A DNA stretch of 64,000 nt from Botrytis cinerea B05.10 (Eukaryota > Ascomycota > Leotiomycetes > Helotiales > Sclerotiniaceae). Each line of letters opens with the position of its first letter. Positions within the stretch are counted from its first letter, which is position 1. Position numbers and translations under genes: made by a program. The notes below the pieces were generated by a model. That model saw only the letters and a list, made by a program, of their open reading frames with translations, had not been told where the DNA came from and did no database searches. Of this stretch, positions 11,485-23,208 are shown one piece after another. The stretch lies in the NCBI RefSeq assembly GCF_000143535.2, contig NC_037314.1, positions 1,550,001 through 1,614,000 of the forward strand. Direction: 5' to 3'.

Positions 11485-11980
11485 ATGTCTCATTTGACTT
11501 ACAGCAATTACGAGGGTTACGGACAAAGGGCCAAACAAGATCTGTGGTACAGCCAGGCTGTTAGAGTTGGAGATGTTATTGAATGTTCCGGTCAAGGTTT
11601 GTGCTCGTCATTCACCAGCTTTTCTCAAGCTCCATTTTCGCTCTTCTTGTTTCACTGACTCATAGAGTGTAGGTGGATGGGACCGCACAACTGAAGCCAT
11701 AAGCCCCGATATAGTTCTTCAGATTGAACAGGCATTTGATAATGTTGAGCGAACACTTAAAGTAGCCGGCTCGAAAGGTTGGGAAGATGTGTTTTCCATT
11801 AGATCATATCATGTGCCGGCGGACGAAAAATCGTTGGAGACAATGGTCAGGTGCTTGAAAAAGTACTGCCCGGATCATCAGCCAGTTTGGACTTATCTTG
11901 GAGTTCCGAGGCTCGCATTGGAGGATATGAAAGTGGAAATTGAGGTGAGGGCTCATGTGCCCCAAGACAAGAAAGCGTGA
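11485..11980 (+). CDS. RidA/YjgF/UK114 family protein
   Basis: Two exons join in frame: 11485-11596 and 11673-11980, for 139 aa, the normal family size. The intron has a CACTGACTC branch region and a GTGTAG acceptor. The fold is shown by YSQAVRVGDVIECSGQGG near the start (family Y-S-A-V..G..v..SGQ), then a helix QIEQAFDNVERTLKVAG, and the strand SIRSYHV with the conserved Arg. Canonical RidA deaminates reactive enamine/imine intermediates from PLP enzymes such as threonine dehydratase. The C-terminal signature differs from the canonical one (VEIEVRAHVP), so this may be one of the non-RidA subgroups of unknown substrate. No signal peptide, so it is cytosolic. Confidence 0.88.
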
Positions 11981-12131
11981 ATATTCTGTAATTAATAACA
12001 AGAGAGATGATTCACACTCCTAGTAACATAATGATTTTCATATTGTGCCACTACTTTTCTTCTTGATACATACCTAATTCTACATCTAATCAACAAGTCT
12101 GGAACAACAAAGAAATACAACACCTCACATC

Positions 12132-13623
12132 ATGGGAACCGCCGGTAAAGCTTTCGAAGCCCTTCAAGCAGGCAGGAAAGCTATTAAGCAGGGCCGTGAA
12201 TATCATGGCAAAGGACAAGAGATTCTTAAAGGAGCCCTGGAGGTTCATGGTAAATTTCAGGAAGTTAATAAAACAGCTCAAAGCTTCGGCATAGATCTAC
12301 CAAAAGACGCATCAAATATACACAATAACCGTGGCCAGTTCAAAAAAGGATCCAAAGGCTACGCACGAGGTTGTTTCTGTGGATTCTGGACTATACTCAA
12401 GGCTCAAGCTAAAAAGTATATCACATACGTTCTCTCTCTCTTGGTCTTTGCTTTTATCGCCCTCGGTCTTGTTTGTTTTCTGACTGCGGTGCTTTCTCAT
12501 CATTCACATTTGCAACTCCTTATATTAACGACAAAGGAAAGTGTGGTCCATAATGCTACGAAAGGCGAGAATGTTACAAGAGTGGAAGAGATCGTGGACT
12601 ATAAAATCTATCTATTGCACTACTGTGTCAACGGTCTTACTACGGCAGCTGAAAAGAAGTTCAAGATAACAAATGGCTGCCACAACTCAAAGCAAGGTAG
12701 ATTGTGTTTTGATACCTCTTTCTTTTCTCCTTGTTATGTTGATCAAAATTAGCTAATACATATCCCTATCTGTTAGCATTGTATGACCATATACTACCTG
12801 CCCTCAGTTCTACCATCATACCTCCACTTCCTGAAAAAGGTATCCTGGGCCCTACTGCGGAGATTCAGGCTCTCTTCAAACACTATGGATATATATCCTT
12901 CTGCCTATACATCCTTGATATAATTCTACTGCCTATTGTTGCAGTTGTGTTCATCTGGTGGTTCATTAGCACCTTAACGCCCTGGAAGCGAACCTTCAGG
13001 CTCGTTCTTTGCGTAAGTCCACTTCTTTCTCTACGAAGACTTCATGCACTTTCCTAAAATAATCACAACTAATACTGCCACTACAGTTCTTCACATCCAC
13101 TCTCCTCGTTCCCGCAGTTCTTCAAACACTCCTCATCTACCGCGTCGTCCACATTCTCAAACACGACTTTGACTTTACCAAATCCAACCTCGATATCAGT
13201 ATAAAACACGGATTCCTCTATATCATCCTCGCCCACTTGTTCTGGTGTACACTGCTCTTCAATCTCATACTTTTCCGTCTCATAGACTGGCTTCGAAACA
13301 AGAGAAAAACGAGAAAACTTAGCCAGGCTCAAGGTACCTACCAGGCTCCAAATAGTCAAGACTCGTCCGGTTCTCACCAGGGAAATGATGGTGTTAATAA
13401 TGTTTTATATAATAATCAATCTTTCGAGATGAAGAAGATGCCTCCAAGGGATTCAAAAGATATAACGAGTATTGCGCAAAAGCCAGTGGGGTTTCAATAT
13501 GATAATGTCGACATGAATTATGGTAATGGTGATTTGGGAGAAGGAAACTTAAGGCGTAATATTGATTTCATTCATGAGAATCAGAAGAATAACCGAAGTT
13601 ACATGGGGGAAAGAGGAATTTAA
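12132..13623 (+). CDS. SUR7/PalI-like four-helix membrane protein
   Basis: Three exons join in frame: 12132-12696, 12777-13012 and 13087-13623, for about 445 aa. An N-terminal ~90-residue basic/Gly tract precedes the first membrane helix (LSLLVFAFIALGLVCFLTAVL). A large loop with several Cys and two N-glycosylation sites (NATK, NVTR) follows. Three more helices then come at SFCLYILDIILLPIVAVVF, LLVPAVLQTLLIYRV and FLYIILAHLFWCTLLFNLIL. The tail of ~110 residues is polar and Gln/Asn-rich. This topology is that of SUR7/PalI eisosome or pH-sensing membrane proteins. I do not see a decisive motif, so the family name is tentative. Function unknown, probably plasma membrane. Confidence 0.72.
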
Positions 13624-15302
13624 TAATGTGTAATAGTTATTAGACGCTGGTGTTTCAACTACCGCGACTAGACCCATAGGATAGAATAGAACTATGATAA
13701 GAATGTAAAGCCATGCAATAGTATTTATTCATATGCTACGATTCATATTATCCACCAGTCGTTTGAAAATGTAGATAGAATGCTGCGTTGATCTTACACA
13801 TAAGATTCCTATCTTTTTGACCAATTTTTTTTCCCAGCCCATCCGCTCTCTCTGGAGCAGTATTCAATCTCATTTAGTTGAGTGGAGCAATCCTAAGGAA
13901 TTGTTGTCTTGGTCAGGATGCCTGATTAGTTTCACCATGGCATGGTAGAGGAAACGTCGCATTAAGATACAGAAATCCTGTGGCACAATCATGAGCAAAT
14001 TAGAAAGTGGCTTCATGACTGGCTCCCAAAACTATCTGCGCAGCATTTAGAACCTCAGTCCTCATTTTCAGCGATATTGGGTTTTCACATCGGTGAGAAA
14101 TACGTGGACGAAGGGCTCGCCGTGAATACTGTGCAGTAGAATTTTGCAATGGAATTGAGACTGGCCTTGGTGCCGGAAATTCAGATTCCCCCTTTGAACT
14201 GCAATTTTCTATGTTGAGGTTGGACAACACACAGAAACATAATCACACAGAAGAAGTAATAGGCAAGAACGCATTGAAGATAGTACAAAAATCAGGAGAA
14301 GCGCCAATGTAAATTGGGTAGGAAGTTGCCAGCAACTTTGAAGTGGAGGATACCCTCTCACTAGAGAGGAATACAAGCCTTGAAGATGTGTATATATAGC
14401 AATATTTCTGCTAAATATGCATCGATGTCTGCCCGTTTAGAAATCTGATTGCGAAATTAGTGAGCGCGCGATTCGACTCACTCACAATGATTCCTCGACT
14501 ATTGTAATGCTGCACGCCCCTAGGAAATGGTATTACCAAATGGATGATGGTGTGCAAGACTTTCTCCCACCACTCTCCAGCTTCCTCGATTCAATGATCG
14601 AATTCTGAATCAACATCTCTGCCCAAGACTACGATGATGGGTTGTGTTTTGCTCTTTATATTGGCTGCTTGATTGGTTACTGCTACTACTTGCAAGATTT
14701 AGATGGCTAGCTGGTTAAGACTCATGCATACGCTGAAAACCTCAAACCAGAGCATCGTGAGGTTCATTATGACATTACATTCGAGAGCCCCGAAAAGAAG
14801 AGTTTCACGGCCACTAGTCGACATGCATACCATGTGAGGCGTAGTAGGGAAATTAGGAAAAATACCTTCGTACTAAAACCGTATGAGGAGGGGGTCTTCA
14901 GAGTGGATTTGACGACATCTTCAGAGCAATAGCAAGAGTAAGAGGCACGTGTATTATGTCGAGCTTGGTATCATGGTTTAGTTTGCATCTGCAACCCGGG
15001 AATATGAGCTGATAATACTCTTGTGCTTTCCGACGACAGATTTTGTCATCCAAACCATTCTTCCTACATCTGGAAATATCTTGTGCAAGCATTGCCGGCA
15101 TCATGGAAAATTCAAGGAACACAACTTTGAATCAGCTTAGTCGCATCGTTCTGGATTGCGCAATTTTCCGCTCACATTATCAAGATGACGTCTCTCGCGT
15201 TGAAGAAGAATGGCATCATATTTCGCTATCGCAATTCAATAGCTTCAATTTCAACCACCTTCGCCACATCAAAAGTGTCCACTTCACTCCTTTTGTAGCC
15301 CA
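13624..15302. other. intergenic, decayed or non-coding
   Basis: A 1.7-kb stretch without a supported gene. Several short open frames on both strands (for example 14000-14230 and 14898-15122) have no recognisable motif. It may include decayed DNA flanking the metallophosphoesterase relic that follows, but I cannot align any of it. Confidence 0.4.
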
Positions 15303-15656
15303 AGCATCGTCGGGCTAAAGTGTGTGAAGACCATAACATTTCGGTGAGGTTCGTCTCGTTCTATCTGTTCCACTTGAGCATTCAACCAGGTAAGATCTTC
15401 CCGATGAGAAGCGTTATGGGCATCAATATAACGGCTGTCTTCACTTTCGTTCCATATGCTTCATGATTTCCTTGGACGAAGAAAACAATCTCGAATGCCC
15501 GCAGTTGGTTTTCAAGAAAAGCAATAAGTTCATAATCTAAAACCTTTCCATTGTCGTCCAGAAGAGCTAGATACTTACATTCCGGTTGAAGTGCTGATAT
15601 GATGGTCTCGCGCTTGGAGTCTCCAAATGGAGATCTGACATAATTTGGAACTGAAC
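15303..15656 (-). pseudogene. relic of a calcineurin-like metallophosphoesterase
   Basis: Family motifs appear in order on the minus strand but in different frames. QIMSDLHLETPS (the first metal motif DxH) is at about 15650-15615 and runs into a stop. ALQPECKYLALL..NG..LDYELIAFLENQLRAFEIVFFVQGNHEAYG (metal motif GNHE) is in a second frame. DAHNASHREDL.WLNAQVEQIE and VMVFTHFSPT (the TH motif) are in a third. The GDIG metal motif has become DDNG, and the stretch normally lying between GNHE and HNASH is missing. No C-terminal GHTH motif is seen. At least two frameshifts plus a deletion make this non-functional. The parent was a cytosolic fungal phosphoesterase of unknown substrate. Confidence 0.85.
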
Positions 15657-16802
15657 TGGAGACATCTGGGCGATAATACCCGTGAATCATTTACAGGTAT
15701 GAAGATGGTTGCAAAATGTTGTCATATTGTCGAACATAATCGTAGTCGAGGTGGGTTGCTCAGTAAAAGTCCAGGGCTGCAAGGCCTAGGTATAATCTAC
15801 AGGAACTTGGCGTTATCTCATTGGCGGATATCACGTGCTCCATGCTACTTAGCGCATCGCTGGGTCTGTGCCACAAAGACCTTTTCTGAATATCTCGCAC
15901 AAGAAGCAACCTCTGCCATGATCGTGGCTACCTAGATGTAAGCAAGGCATGTAATCGAACGAAATATGCTGTCCCATGGATACGGTTTACGCTTAAAACC
16001 GCTTGTTGCTTCTTTGCTCACTCATAGGTTCAACTGGCGCGTTTTAAGCTCATGGTTCAAAATGCTTGCAAACGCCAACCCAAGGTGAAGCGCTTATTCG
16101 GATCAGACAAGTGTCTCTTATCCAATGATGCTACGATGCTATCAAATACCTTAAATCTTAGCTCGATGGCGCGTTTCTTCTCTGCGGCTCATATACCAAG
16201 ACGTTAATGACTGGCCTGCAATGATTCAATCTTAAATATGGTCGCTTCAGAGACTACCGACCTCACAAACGGCCATGTCAAGCGGACGGTTTCCTATTGG
16301 CAAACTCAGCGCATGCTACTACACTTGGCCGTCTCATGAATTTATAGAGTTATGATATGATCTACAGAGCATAATTTGGAAATCTAGATCGACGGTACAA
16401 ATGTTCTGGGCCTTTGAAGCCGACAGTAAGAATGTGTAAGTATGAATATTTAAGATCTGTATTTCCTCAGTAATTTGCTTCCATCATCATCTCGACAATC
16501 AGTCTTTTCATCCACTACAAATAACCTCTTTCCCTCTCACTTCTTTTCTTTGGCTAGAGTCAGACTTTAGGACATTCTCTTCACAACAATCATATCATTC
16601 TTTTGCTGCTAGATCAGCCTAAAACTTTCACTTCTTCAACAATCCGAGCCACCCCCAAAGCTACATAGAATACACTCTCTTCAATTTCTATCAAAGACGC
16701 AGATTCTGTGTACCCTGCTATTCAATACTTATCTATTGGAAAGCCCCCTCAATCATTATTGTATCGTCATCAACCCGTTTCCCGATACCCTCATTCATCA
16801 TA
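15657..16802. other. intergenic, no gene seen
   Basis: This stretch lies upstream of both the phosphoesterase relic (minus) and the MARVEL-like gene (plus). A pyrimidine-rich region with many CTTTC/CTTCA elements at about 16490-16700 looks like the promoter and 5' UTR of the plus-strand gene. No domain-bearing frame. Confidence 0.45.
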
Positions 16803-17428
16803 ATGTTTTCACCCAAAGGCCAAGATTATGGCTCTTTTGGTTTCGCCTTTACCATCACTCGGGCTTTACAAGCCATTTGTCTGATTTGCATCCTCAGTAT
16901 GTCTGCAAATTTCATCGCAGAGATCAATTCGGTCGACACAGCCCCCCCATCAGTCATCATTGCAACTCTCAGTATTGTATGTCACCCTCATTCTCAGATT
17001 TCTTCTGGATTCTTACTGATCTCTACCAGGTTGTGATTGTTGTTGTATTTCTTCTTATAGGCTATCTTCTCTATCTTGAGCTCCAACTCAGCTTCCTCTT
17101 GGCTACTGCATTCGATACGGCGGCTCTTATTGCCCTCATCGTGGTTTCCGTGAAAGTCGGAACGCCTCTTTCTTATCTGGAATGTCCCGCTCTTCCCAAT
17201 GTTGGGGTGACTTCGGCATTCGTTGAATCAGCTGTCGGGAATTTCTCCAAAGCCAATTACTACTTTTGGGTCGGTGCATCGAAGACGGCATGCTACGAAA
17301 TGAAAGCCATCTGGGGGTTTAGCATGGCACTTTGCGTATTATTTTTCTTCAGTGGCATTATCAACATGTGCATATGGAAAAAGAACAAGTTGGTTGCGTT
17401 GAAGGGAGATTTGGAGTATCAGGGTTAA
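16803..17428 (+). CDS. MARVEL-like four-helix membrane protein
   Basis: Two exons join in phase 0: 16803-16976 and 17030-17428, for 190 aa. The intron is 53 bp with GTATGT and CTACCAG. An upstream in-frame ATG of a different frame at 16736 is not used. Helices are seen at ~15-38 (ALQAICLICILSMSANFIAEI), ~52-82 (spanning the intron, VVIVVVFLLIGYLLYL), ~86-108 (FLLATAFDTAALIALIVVSV) and ~155-178 (MALCVLFFFSGIINMCIW). A loop between helices 3 and 4 has Cys and one N-x-S/T site. This spacing is typical of fungal MARVEL-domain proteins of membrane apposition or vesicle traffic. Basic end KKNKLVALKGD. Function unknown. Confidence 0.78.
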
Positions 17429-19607
17429 ATTAATATAAAATTAGAGGTGCATAGGTGGGAAGAGTTGATCGATGTGCAGAATGCCTATTAAAAATCGGAA
17501 ACAATGGAGGCTACGATCATGATAGGAAGTAGGAAAACTACGATGAGAGTAAGAATGGTTGTCTCGGCATAGGCACTCAAAATGGAAGGCGGAAGATGCT
17601 GTGCCCAGATTTTCAAAATTTGGTGTTGATTCAACAGCACACAGAATCAGCGAGGGGGGATATGGGATCATTGGGTTAAAGGGGAAAAAAAGGCGGGGTC
17701 TCTCTGGCAACATGAAAGGGGCCGTAATAAGGTGGACAAAATTAGTTCTCATGGTTGGGAGGTTTTTTTTTTCAGTTGGCATGGGACCGATCGGTTAATG
17801 TTTGTTTTCTTGCTTTGGGATGCAATAATCATCAATGAGACTTAATGAATATACAATTGTTTTTGATTTTATACATTGCTCATCATCTTGAATCATGCTG
17901 CGTCCTATGAGTAAAAGAATGAACAGCCCAACTTATCTTCGAGTCGTTGTTGACTTTTTTCATCTGAGCCTGGCTCAACCCGGCCTCAGAATCTAGAAAC
18001 TACTAGGTAGCACCGCCCACCGTCCACCCCGCCATTCGACCCGTCACTTCTAGTCTTCCAAACTAGCAGCTTCGCAGATCGAAAAACTTAATTCTTTGGC
18101 CCATCCCATGTGTTTATTTGCCACACCATATCCGGATTCCGAACCGGCAATATATACATTCACCCAATTGTACCAAAAATGTACCGGATTCATCAACGAC
18201 CATCACATTAAACAAGAATGATTCATTTGTCAAACATCACATAATCATTGGGTCCCATATGAAGTGGAATTTCCATCGCCAAGCGAGGCAGGGTAAACGT
18301 GTACCACGTACTACAACACAGCACAGCACAACAGGACCAAGGCTTTGGGAAAAGTCATCGGTCCCGGGAAGCAAAACCATGCTATCATCTGTACATCATC
18401 TTCTTGTGTGTGGCGGTAAGATATGCATAACGACATGTTGGGTGTTATGATTGGATGGACGGATGGATCAAGAAGTTGCGAGGTCTTACAAGCAAACCTG
18501 GCGAATCATTTGGGGTTGGATATGCTTGGTGCTGAATTGTTCGACAAGAAGTTGCGATGGGTGGTAAATGGATGATGCGTTTCCTGAAATAGTTGCTCTG
18601 GAGAGAAATCTTTGGGCTATTTTTCTGAAGGAGACAAGGCGTCTTATACTTTGCTTTTCTTTCAAAAAAGAATTTTATCATTCTCTTATTGAATGTTGCT
18701 TGGTGAGCGATTAGATAAAATTAGCTATACAAGTGATTTTTTGGGATTAGTTTTTTTCATTCTTTTCAATGCGAATAAATAGACTGCAAAATTGCCCAGC
18801 TTTAGACAAGCTTTAATTGATTATCATTTCTTTTTTCGAACTCTTTTCGAAAGAATATTGCTAGCTGGATTCTGCTTTAAGAAAAAAGAAAAGGCATGAA
18901 GGGGGAGAGAGGCCTGTGTTGTATGTACGTACGTACGTATGGAGTGTAGTACGACGCATCATCAGTCAAGGAAGTTTAGATGCTCTTTGATGGAAGAGGC
19001 GTCTTCCGTTTGTTTTCTCACAACGGGGAGAAGTGGAATGAATGCACTTTGAATCTTGGTAAGAATTCTATCATATGCTCACCTGCTGATACGACCTTCT
19101 CCAAACCCATCCATCAATCATAGGACGCTGCAACTTTGCACCCATCCCATCCCATATTCCATATTCCACATTCCACATTCCATATTGTCGGTACCAATAG
19201 CACTATTTCTCGGTAGGAGCCCTCCATTATAGGCTAATGCTTATAAGTTAGCCTGACATCCCAAAAGTCCTAGATCCGCTTGGACCTAAAGTCTTACATT
19301 ACGAGTCTACCCTACCACACACCACCCTCCCACCTTGTACAAATCAGCGGGCAAAATTGATTAATCATTTTCAGCTGTGGTCAACATGGCATGGGCCAAT
19401 TGCACCTTATCTTAATTCTGAATGATATATATCCATAGCCATACCAATATGGTCTAGTAGTAAGTCAGAAGCTGGGCGGATATATCCTTCTTGTTCCTCC
19501 TGCGCCTCTCTTGAAGAATTGCTCTCTATCTCTATCTAGGTATCTAGGTATCAAGGAAGTCTATATAGATTTACCTGCTCAATCTTTATTTCATCATCGA
19601 ATCCAAC
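17429..19607. other. intergenic with AT-rich and simple-repeat DNA
   Basis: A 2.2-kb gap without a supported gene. It holds a GTACGTACGTACGTA tract near 18925 and an ATTCCATATTCCACATTCC short tandem near 19150. A CTATCTAGGTATCTAGGTATC tract lies near 19535, just before the next gene. Open frames found here (for example 18118-18450) lack motifs. Confidence 0.45.
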
Positions 19608-20600
19608 ATGGCTAAAACAATATTCACAACGATTACACCACTCCCTCCCAATGTATCCCGCCAAACGGTCCTCGAAACCCTACACGATCATCTCGAAATG
19701 ATCGATCTCAATCCATCGCACGCAGAACGCACGCCCACCAAGCCTCCCTCCTCTGCCACCCCGGAAGAATATCACTGTCAATGGTATCGCATCGTCGACA
19801 GAGTAGCCTATCTACCAGGCAATCTCTACACCGGCACTGTATCCTTCAACGCCTGTTTCCACGATTTGGCAAATGGATTGCAAACACATTGCTATGCGCC
19901 CATGGGCTTAGACATCAAGGAAAAATGGACGATCGGAGGAAACATGCCGGGAGAGCCAGCCATTCCAAGAGAAATCGGCATTAATGCGCCCGTGGAGGGA
20001 CTTTATATCCGAGAAGATGTCGAGATGAAATGCAACATTCTGATGACGAGATTCGTGCGGAAAACCTTACAGGAATGTTTGAAAGCGCTGGTGGCTCGAT
20101 TAGTAGTAAAAGCGCAATTGCAAGAGGCGTCCGAGAGAAACAGGAGGTTAACCGTGGGAAGCGTAAGTGGATATGAGAGGGAAAGCGGTACGATGACGCC
20201 GCCCTTGAGTCCACCATTGAGAAGTCCCGGAATGGCTTCTGTGGGTAGTGTTGGTAGGAGAGGAAGTGCATATAGTGGTTTAAGTGCCCCCACGAGTCCG
20301 CCGTTAAGCCCTTACAACCCGGAGAAATGGGCCGAGGCAGGCACGCAGGGACATCCAGCTTTGAATCCGTATACACCGCTTCAATTGCAGCAGCAGCAAA
20401 AGCAACAGCAATTATACCAGATGCATCATGATAGAAAGAGTCACGGGGGAAAAGATCAGAGATGGTCGGGTATTAGTGATAAGACACAGACCTCCTTACC
20501 CGGTCCTCCGAACTATGCGAATAAACCGGTCAACTACACGAACAAGCCTACCAGAATCTCCGAAATGGAAGCGCCGCCCGGCCCTGTTGAATTGCCGTAG
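19608..20600 (+). CDS. DUF7053-type fungal protein
   Basis: Single-exon frame of 330 aa starting MAKTIFTTITPLPP. The N-terminal ~190 residues look like the conserved fungal DUF7053 domain: TP..S..TVLE.LHDH..MIDLNP, then YRIVDRVAYLPG, a FNACFHDLANG segment and a final helix EDVEMKCNILMTRFVRKTL. The C-terminal ~140 residues are low complexity: TPPLSPPLRSP, TSPPLSP repeats, a Gln-rich tract (QLQQQQKQQQLYQ) and Pro-rich ends. The repeated S/T-P sites suggest phosphorylation. Members may carry a START-like lipid-binding fold, but I only infer this. Family name is from memory. Confidence 0.7.
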   Translation: MAKTIFTTITPLPPNVSRQTVLETLHDHLEMIDLNPSHAERTPTKPPSSATPEEYHCQWYRIVDRVAYLPGNLYTGTVSFNACFHDLANGLQTHCYAPMGLDIKEKWTIGGNMPGEPAIPREIGINAPVEGLYIREDVEMKCNILMTRFVRKTLQECLKALVARLVVKAQLQEASERNRRLTVGSVSGYERESGTMTPPLSPPLRSPGMASVGSVGRRGSAYSGLSAPTSPPLSPYNPEKWAEAGTQGHPALNPYTPLQLQQQQKQQQLYQMHHDRKSHGGKDQRWSGISDKTQTSLPGPPNYANKPVNYTNKPTRISEMEAPPGPVELP

Positions 20601-21283
20601 GTGAAGAGGGAGTAGGGGATTTGAAGAGTTAGATCTCGAGGACAATTGTCAGTAATGGATAGGAACAGTCGTTTGATATGGTTAATTAAAGACGGAGGAT
20701 TATCATCGGTAATGGGTGGTGCATGGGATTCGGGAGACGGGATTTGATACCACTTACCAATACTGAAGCATCTGCTTCGAAGGCATACCCAGTTGTATGG
20801 TCTTAACACAGTTAAGACAGACACATGCATCGGACTGTCGTTTCAGGAAGCTATGAAGACAGAAGAATCACCATAATGGGAATGGGAAAAAAGGGACCGA
20901 CGGATTAAAAAATGACCGTTCGTTTAGGGCGTTGACGTAGCGACATGTGATAGCACGTCTTTTGACTGTATATTAATGACGATTTATGATGTTGGGAGGA
21001 AAGAATTTGGGTAATTTCGAAATCTTTGGAGTGTTGGTCAGTTTAGCTTTTCGAATTTTCGCACTTATTTCGGCGTAAATATCATCCTGACTCAGTCATA
21101 AGCATTGCTCATGGGAAGTTACGTGTGTTTGCATAATTTTGAAAATCATAATAGTGACGCTTAAGTTCCCCATGTCTCAGAGGTTGGCTGTGAACAAAAT
21201 GAACAAATTTTATTGAGGATCTATGTGTACAAACAAGCCCCGCATCATACACGCTCATGCCCCAAACCCCTCTAAATTCCTAT
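20601..21283. other. intergenic, convergent 3' regions
   Basis: This lies between the stop codons of two convergent genes, so it holds both 3' UTRs. Nothing else recognised. Confidence 0.5.
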
Positions 21284-22944
21284 CTATGATGCCATTCTGC
21301 TCATATCGTTTCTTATACGTTGGTAATCGAGGAGACCTAAACATGTTAGTAAATAATTCAAAGAAAAGCAATGGAGTAGAAAATTGTTAGGCATACCTTC
21401 AATCGAACCAACAGCACTGATTGCAATGTCTTGGTCCCACAACTTTCTTTGCGCAAAGCTCATAACATCCTTCTCGCTAATGGCTCCAATAACACGCTCA
21501 ATCTCCTCTGGTCCCATACGACGGCCGGTGGTGATGATTTGTCTTCCAATATCTTCAGCGACGGCAGTGGTGCCGTCTAAGGAAAGGAGAATAGATGCCT
21601 TGAGTTGAGCCTTGGCACGCTCAACTTCGGCCTCGGTAACGTTGTATGATAGACGAGACCATTCACGGAGAGTAAAGTGAACTAAATCGTCAATACGGGT
21701 GGTCTTGTCGGTGACGAGGTAGATACCCCAAAGTCCAGTATCGCTGTAACTTGTTGAGAAACTCATAAAGCTGTTGGCCAAGTCGTTCTTGTGGACGAAA
21801 CCACTGAGCTTGCTACCCATGTGAGGAGCATTGCCCATAGCTTTATCCCAGTTACCGACGATAGCTTGGGTAACCAAAGCGGTAAAGTAATCATCATCTT
21901 TCCAGCTAACACCCTCGACAGCGATGGCAATGTTGGCAGTTGGGATGGTATCGTCACGAACTCTGACCTCAGAACCAATGAATTCTGGCTTTTGCTTTTG
22001 AGCGTTGGCAATGGCGAGAGCAGCGCTGGAATGTGGCTGAGATGCAAGACCAGCAAAGTGCTTCTCAGCGAGTTCAACGAGTTGCTGGTGGGGAACACCT
22101 CCGGCACCGACAAGAACCATACGATCAGCAGTGTAGTTTGTCTTAATATAGTTGGTCAAGTCCTCTCTTTGGATGGATTGGATGTTTTGAGCGGGTCCCA
22201 AAATGGTACGTCCTAAAGGTTGTCCTTGGAAAGCAGTTGCGTGTAAATGATCGAAAACGACTTCCTCCAATTGCTTATCAACCTCCTCGGATTCTCTCAA
22301 AATAACATCACGCTCTCTGTTAATCGCCGATGGTTCGAGTTTGGAATTTTGAAGAATATCGGAGAGAATGTTGACAGTTGCTGGTACGTCAGAGTTGAAA
22401 GCCTTGGCGTAGTAAACTGTGTTTTCACGCTTCCATGAAATTAGCAAAATGCCTGCGCTATTCATATGAATGTAAACATACGGAAGTGTAGGCATTTAAG
22501 TGGCCACCCATGTTTTCAATTTCCAACTCCAATTGATGTTGCGTTCGGTTGCTGGTTCCCTATTCTCATTGTAAGCCCAATTGAACGTTCCACCCACCCC
22601 AGACTGAAGTATACCTTGAAGGCAAGATGTTCCAAGAAATGAGCAGTGCCGTTGGTCTTGTCGGTTTCCGCCCGAGAACCGGCATCGATCCATACACCAA
22701 CTGTCGAGGTTTGTGCCCATGGCGAGTGTTCTGTAGCGATCTTTTCTCTTATCAGCACTTTGCCCCTCCATCAGTCATATTCAAAACTTACCGTTAGACC
22801 GTTTGAAAGAGTTGTGGTCTCTGTCTTGACGCCATTTTTTGTGACTGGAGTCGCGAATCCTCTTCTCAGTCCAGATACGACATTTGGAGCAGCGCGGGTG
22901 CGCAGTCCTTTTGTAAGGTTTAATGCTAACCGCCGAGACGCCAT
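21284..22944 (-). CDS. mitochondrial processing peptidase beta subunit
   Basis: Five exons join in frame: 22944-22792, 22740-22615, 22559-22482, 22429-21397 and 21336-21284, for 480 aa, the usual length. The N-terminus [17 protein letters not shown] is an Arg-rich mitochondrial presequence. [14 protein letters not shown] precedes the zinc motif HFLEH (residues 85-89) with the nearby downstream Glu region ([13 protein letters not shown]). Further blocks are [17 protein letters not shown], the GVEGVSW segment and KLSGFVHK, and the end [17 protein letters not shown]-beta is the catalytic half that removes presequences in the matrix, and in fungi it can also be the core I protein of complex III. 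It matches the Neurospora protein closely from memory. It is head to head with SDHD. Confidence 0.96.
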
Positions 22945-23058
22945 GGGGATATGATGTGAGGGTTGTGGTGGAAGTAAAACAAATTGAAGATAACCCGATG
23001 AGTTCAAATTACTAGAATTTAGTAAACCTGAAGAGCTTAGTCGTTGATCATATTTCAG

Positions 23059-23063
23059 CCAAT
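23059..23063 (+). promoter_or_regulatory. CCAAT box in a bidirectional mitochondrial-gene promoter
   Basis: CCAAT (in CAGCCAATCA) lies in the 264 bp between the ATG of MPP-beta and the ATG of SDHD. It is 115 bp upstream of the MPP-beta ATG and 145 bp upstream of the SDHD ATG. Fungal respiratory genes are often activated by the HAP2/3/5 CCAAT-binding complex, which makes this site a plausible shared element; that link is inferred. Confidence 0.45.
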
Positions 23064-23208
23064 CAAATCCGTTCCGGCTTTGATGACCTTGCACGTGACT
23101 TGTTGCCGAGCTACCTAGTTATTCCGAATATCGTCGACCGAGCATTGAAGGACCTGAGTGATATGTCGTCGACTCTTTTACACTCAATAATTGTAATAGA
23201 AATTCACA

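Noticed and set aside
14898..15122. Possible C-terminal part of the phosphoesterase relic
   Set aside because: I looked for a GHTH motif and an NQRGY-like block; the frame has neither clearly, so it was left out of the relic.
16736..16802. Earlier ATG for the MARVEL-like gene
   Set aside because: That ATG is in another frame than the first exon; starting at 16803 gives a normal first helix and a phase-0 splice.
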